NCBI GenBank assembly: GCA_017993835.1
Contig: JAGOLX010000008.1
Location: 48,340 to 112,339 of the forward strand
Source of the DNA: Phycisphaerae bacterium
Lineage (GTDB): Bacteria; Planctomycetota; Phycisphaerae; Sedimentisphaerales; Anaerobacaceae
Length of the DNA stretch: 64,000 nucleotides
Direction of reading: 5' to 3'
Below, piece after piece: positions 61,910-64,000 of the stretch. Both the position numbers and the translations under genes were made by a program. Each line of letters starts with the position of its first letter. Position 1 is the first letter of the stretch. The notes under the pieces were generated by a model, which made no database searches, was not told the origin of the DNA, and worked only from the letters and a program-made list of their open reading frames with translations.

Positions 61910-63146
61910 GGCCGCCGTCCTCCCTGGACCCCTCGGACGGTTTGACGGTCGAGCCGTCGGGGTGTTTCTTGCCGGTCAGTTCGTCGAGGATGTTCTTCCT
62001 GACCTGTTCCTGGTGGACCGTCGTTTCGGGCGTCGTCACGGCCGGCTGCGTCCTACCCGGCCCAACGGGCTCGACCTTCGAAATGGACGCGGCCTGCGCC
62101 AACTTGCTGAGCAAGCCCTTGTTGGGTTCGGGCACCACGGCTTCGCGAGGCTCCGGCCTCTCCGTCCGAACCGGACCGGCTTCCGCCTTCTCCGTGACGG
62201 GAGCCGCGACCAGCTTGTCCAGAATGTCGCCCTGGCGCGCCCCGGCGGTGAGGAACTCGCCGATCTGCGTCGTGCTGACCGCCCCGCTCGTGGGCGTCGC
62301 CTGTTGCTGCGCCTCCACGACCGTGTTGATGAAGAACGTCTCGAGCCTCTCCATGGGTGAAGAGATCTCACAGTCCGCGTGCTCCTCCTGGAGAATCTTG
62401 CGGATGCGATCGGCGGCGCCGTCGCTGATGGCGCTGGTGAGGATCTGTCGCTTGTTCGTCTTCTGCAGCAGGTCCTTGACGCAGCCGTGTGCCTGGACCT
62501 TGCCGCCGTAGAGGATCGCGATCCGGTCGCAGACGTCCTCGACGTCAGCCAGCAGGTGGCTGCACAGCAGGACGGTCTTGCCCCGCTCGGCCAGCTTCAT
62601 GATCAGGTCCTTGATCTGCCGCGTGCCGATGGGGTCGAGACCCGTCGTGGGCTCGTCGAGGATCAGCAGGTCGGGATCGTTGATGAGCGCCTGCGCCAGC
62701 CCGATCCGACGGGCCATGCCCTTGGAATACGTCCCGACCGGCCGGCTCGCCACCGCCTTGAGGCCGACCATCTCCAGCAGGGCCTCCGTCCGCATTTCCC
62801 GCGTCTTGGAATCGAGTCCGAAGAGCCGGCCGTAGAAGTCCAGCGTCTCGCGGGCGTTCAGAAAGCGGTACAGATACGACTCCTCGGGCAGAAAGCCGAC
62901 GCGGGCGCTGATCTTCGGGTGGGTCCCATCCCCGCCCAGGATCAGGGCGTGCCCCCTCGTCGGGTGCAGCAGGCCCAGGAGCATCTTGATCGTGGTGGTC
63001 TTGCCGGACCCGTTGGGGCCCAGCAGACCGAAGACCTCGTTGGGACGGATCTGCAGATTCAGGTCATCCACCGCGTAGACCTTGGCCCGTCCCCACCAGT
63101 CAGAGAAGACTTTCGTCAGTGCAACGGTCTCTATGGCGTAATCCAT
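61902..63146 (-). CDS. ABC transporter ATP-binding protein with extended tail
   Basis: 414 residues. Walker A GPNGSGKT at 43-50, Q-loop region, signature YSKGMARRIGLAQAL (SKGM in place of the LSGGQ form, common in ABC-2 ATPases), Walker B LLILDEPTTGLDP and the switch His in CSHLLADVEDV. The first about 240 residues are a standard nucleotide-binding domain; the other 170, rich in Pro, Thr, Glu and Lys, form an unusual extension. It follows the P-type ATPase gene by 9 bases and overlaps the permease gene, so this is one operon. Confidence 0.93.
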   Translation of the reverse strand: MDYAIETVALTKVFSDWWGRAKVYAVDDLNLQIRPNEVFGLLGPNGSGKTTTIKMLLGLLHPTRGHALILGGDGTHPKISARVGFLPEESYLYRFLNARETLDFYGRLFGLDSKTREMRTEALLEMVGLKAVASRPVGTYSKGMARRIGLAQALINDPDLLILDEPTTGLDPIGTRQIKDLIMKLAERGKTVLLCSHLLADVEDVCDRIAILYGGKVQAHGCVKDLLQKTNKRQILTSAISDGAADRIRKILQEEHADCEISSPMERLETFFINTVVEAQQQATPTSGAVSTTQIGEFLTAGARQGDILDKLVAAPVTEKAEAGPVRTERPEPREAVVPEPNKGLLSKLAQAASISKVEPVGPGRTQPAVTTPETTVHQEQVRKNILDELTGKKHPDGSTVKPSEGSREDGGHA

Positions 63147-63155
63147 GTCACAACC

Positions 63156-64000
63156 TTATGCCGTCTGCGGTTCGTATTGCGGTTCCCCTTCGCGATGCAC
63201 CGCGACCGGCGGCCCGTCCAGTTGTTCGCCCTGGCGGAACAGGCGGGCGCTGTTGAACACGACAACCAGCGAACTGGCGAAATGCAGGAAGGCGGCCACC
63301 GCCGGTGGCACGAACTTCGACAGGGAAATGCCCAGGACGATGAACGCGATTCCGAAGATCAGGTTCTGGGCGATCACCCGACGGGTCTTGCGGGACACAT
63401 CGACGAGGAACGGAATCCGCCGCAGATCGTTGTTCATCAGGGCGATGGACGCGGAGTTGATCGCGACGTCGCTGCCGGCGGCCCCCATCGCGATACCCAG
63501 ATCGCCGGCCGCCAGAGCCGGAGCGTCGTTGATCCCGTCGCCGACCACGACGACCGTATGTCCCTCTTTCTTGATCTGCTCGACGACGGCCAGCTTGTCC
63601 TGCGGCAGGCACTGGGCCTTGTAGTCCGTGCAGCCCAGTTCGCCCGCGACACGGTTGGCAACCTCGTTGCGGTCGCCCGTGAGCATGGTGACGCGTTTGA
63701 CGCCCATGTCCACCAGCTCCGCGATGGCTCGTTGTGCCTCGGGTCGGGTCTTGTCCTGCAGGCCGATCCAGCCGATGCATCGGTTGTCCTTGGCGACGTA
63801 CAGCGTGCTAAACCCCTGTTCCTCGTGCAGCCTGGGGTCCGTCACCCCCTTCGTGTCGATCCCGTTCTCGGCCAGGAACGTATCGCGCCCCACCAGAATG
63901 CGGGCCGAATTGATCTTCGCGGAGACGCCCTTGCCCGGCGTTTCTCGGAAACCCTCGGATGCAGGCAACGTCAGACCCGCCTCCTTGGCCACTTCCTGCA
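63156..64000 (-). CDS. Heavy-metal P1B-type ATPase, C-terminal part
   Basis: The window edge cuts this gene; only the last about 280 residues are seen. They hold the end of the nucleotide-binding domain (ESGFRETPGKG-like GFRETPGKGV), MLTGDRNEVAN, the hinge GDGINDAPALAAGDLGIAMG and the last two membrane helices (about 45 residues before a short tail). The phosphorylated Asp and the metal-specifying CPC-type motif are outside the window, so copper or zinc/cadmium cannot be chosen. It precedes the ABC genes in the same direction. Confidence 0.9.
   Translation of the reverse strand, partial: QEVAKEAGLTLPASEGFRETPGKGVSAKINSARILVGRDTFLAENGIDTKGVTDPRLHEEQGFSTLYVAKDNRCIGWIGLQDKTRPEAQRAIAELVDMGVKRVTMLTGDRNEVANRVAGELGCTDYKAQCLPQDKLAVVEQIKKEGHTVVVVGDGINDAPALAAGDLGIAMGAAGSDVAINSASIALMNNDLRRIPFLVDVSRKTRRVIAQNLIFGIAFIVLGISLSKFVPPAVAAFLHFASSLVVVFNSARLFRQGEQLDGPPVAVHREGEPQYEPQTA

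Noticed and set aside
1-64000. tRNA genes, rRNA, CRISPR arrays, insertion sequences or prophage
   Set aside because: No TPsiC/anticodon pattern, no regularly spaced direct repeats, and no transposase or integrase frames were seen in the intergenic gaps.

Overview
The window is high-GC bacterial chromosome, almost wall-to-wall coding, with about 42 protein genes and no rRNA, tRNA, CRISPR array or insertion sequence that I can see. The gene mix points to the Planctomycetota, most likely the class Phycisphaerae: a PEP-CTERM-type sorting tail of the VPxPG kind, Tat-exported sugar-active enzymes, a sulfatase, a heparinase-like lyase, a FlgI-like lipoprotein without flagellar neighbours, and many lipoproteins. 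The taxon is inferred from gene content, not from a marker tree.

Layout. 1-7.7 kb is a sugar-scavenging stretch: the end of a frameshifted PEP-CTERM protein, an esterase, a heparinase II/III-like lyase, nagB-nagA, a metallophosphoesterase, and avtA. 7.8-15 kb holds the addB-addA recombination nuclease (minus strand). 15-18.5 kb has a truncated M56 peptidase, a tiny membrane peptide, arfB, a roughly 0.5 kb gene-free stretch ending in a terminator, and an exported RraA-like protein. 18.5-22.3 kb is one very large gene fusing a membrane spermidine-synthase-like protein to an FMN-binding domain and a NapH/NosR-like polyferredoxin. 22.4-26.9 kb is the translation cluster thrS-infC-rpmI-rplT-pheS, in the enterobacterial order but without pheT next to pheS.

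27-37.6 kb contains an FHA protein, a small membrane protein, an exported oligoendopeptidase F, a YceK-like lipoprotein, a primary-type sigma factor with no ordinary start codon, DUF3592 and CYTH proteins, a sulfatase and an M16 protease pair (one active, one lacking the zinc site). 37.7-49 kb contains smc, a FlgI-like lipoprotein interrupted by HEAT-like repeats, a small lipoprotein, a 21-unit ankyrin lipoprotein, two poorly known proteins and a soluble histidine kinase. 49-56.4 kb contains rpsO-pnp, ruvX, manC, a Tat-exported GH10 xylanase and a Tat-exported sugar-isomerase-like protein. 56.4-64 kb contains pcrA, a membrane-anchored protein with an ABC-2 permease and ATPase, and the end of a P-type metal ATPase.

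How the genes work together. The esterase, lyase, sulfatase, xylanase and Nag enzymes fit a life on sulfated and acetylated polysaccharides and amino sugars. AddAB, PcrA, SMC and RuvX are DNA maintenance. thrS to pheS, rpsO, pnp and arfB are translation and RNA turnover. The three most unusual items are the 1276-residue redox/spermidine-synthase fusion, the sigma factor start, and the FlgI-HEAT lipoprotein.
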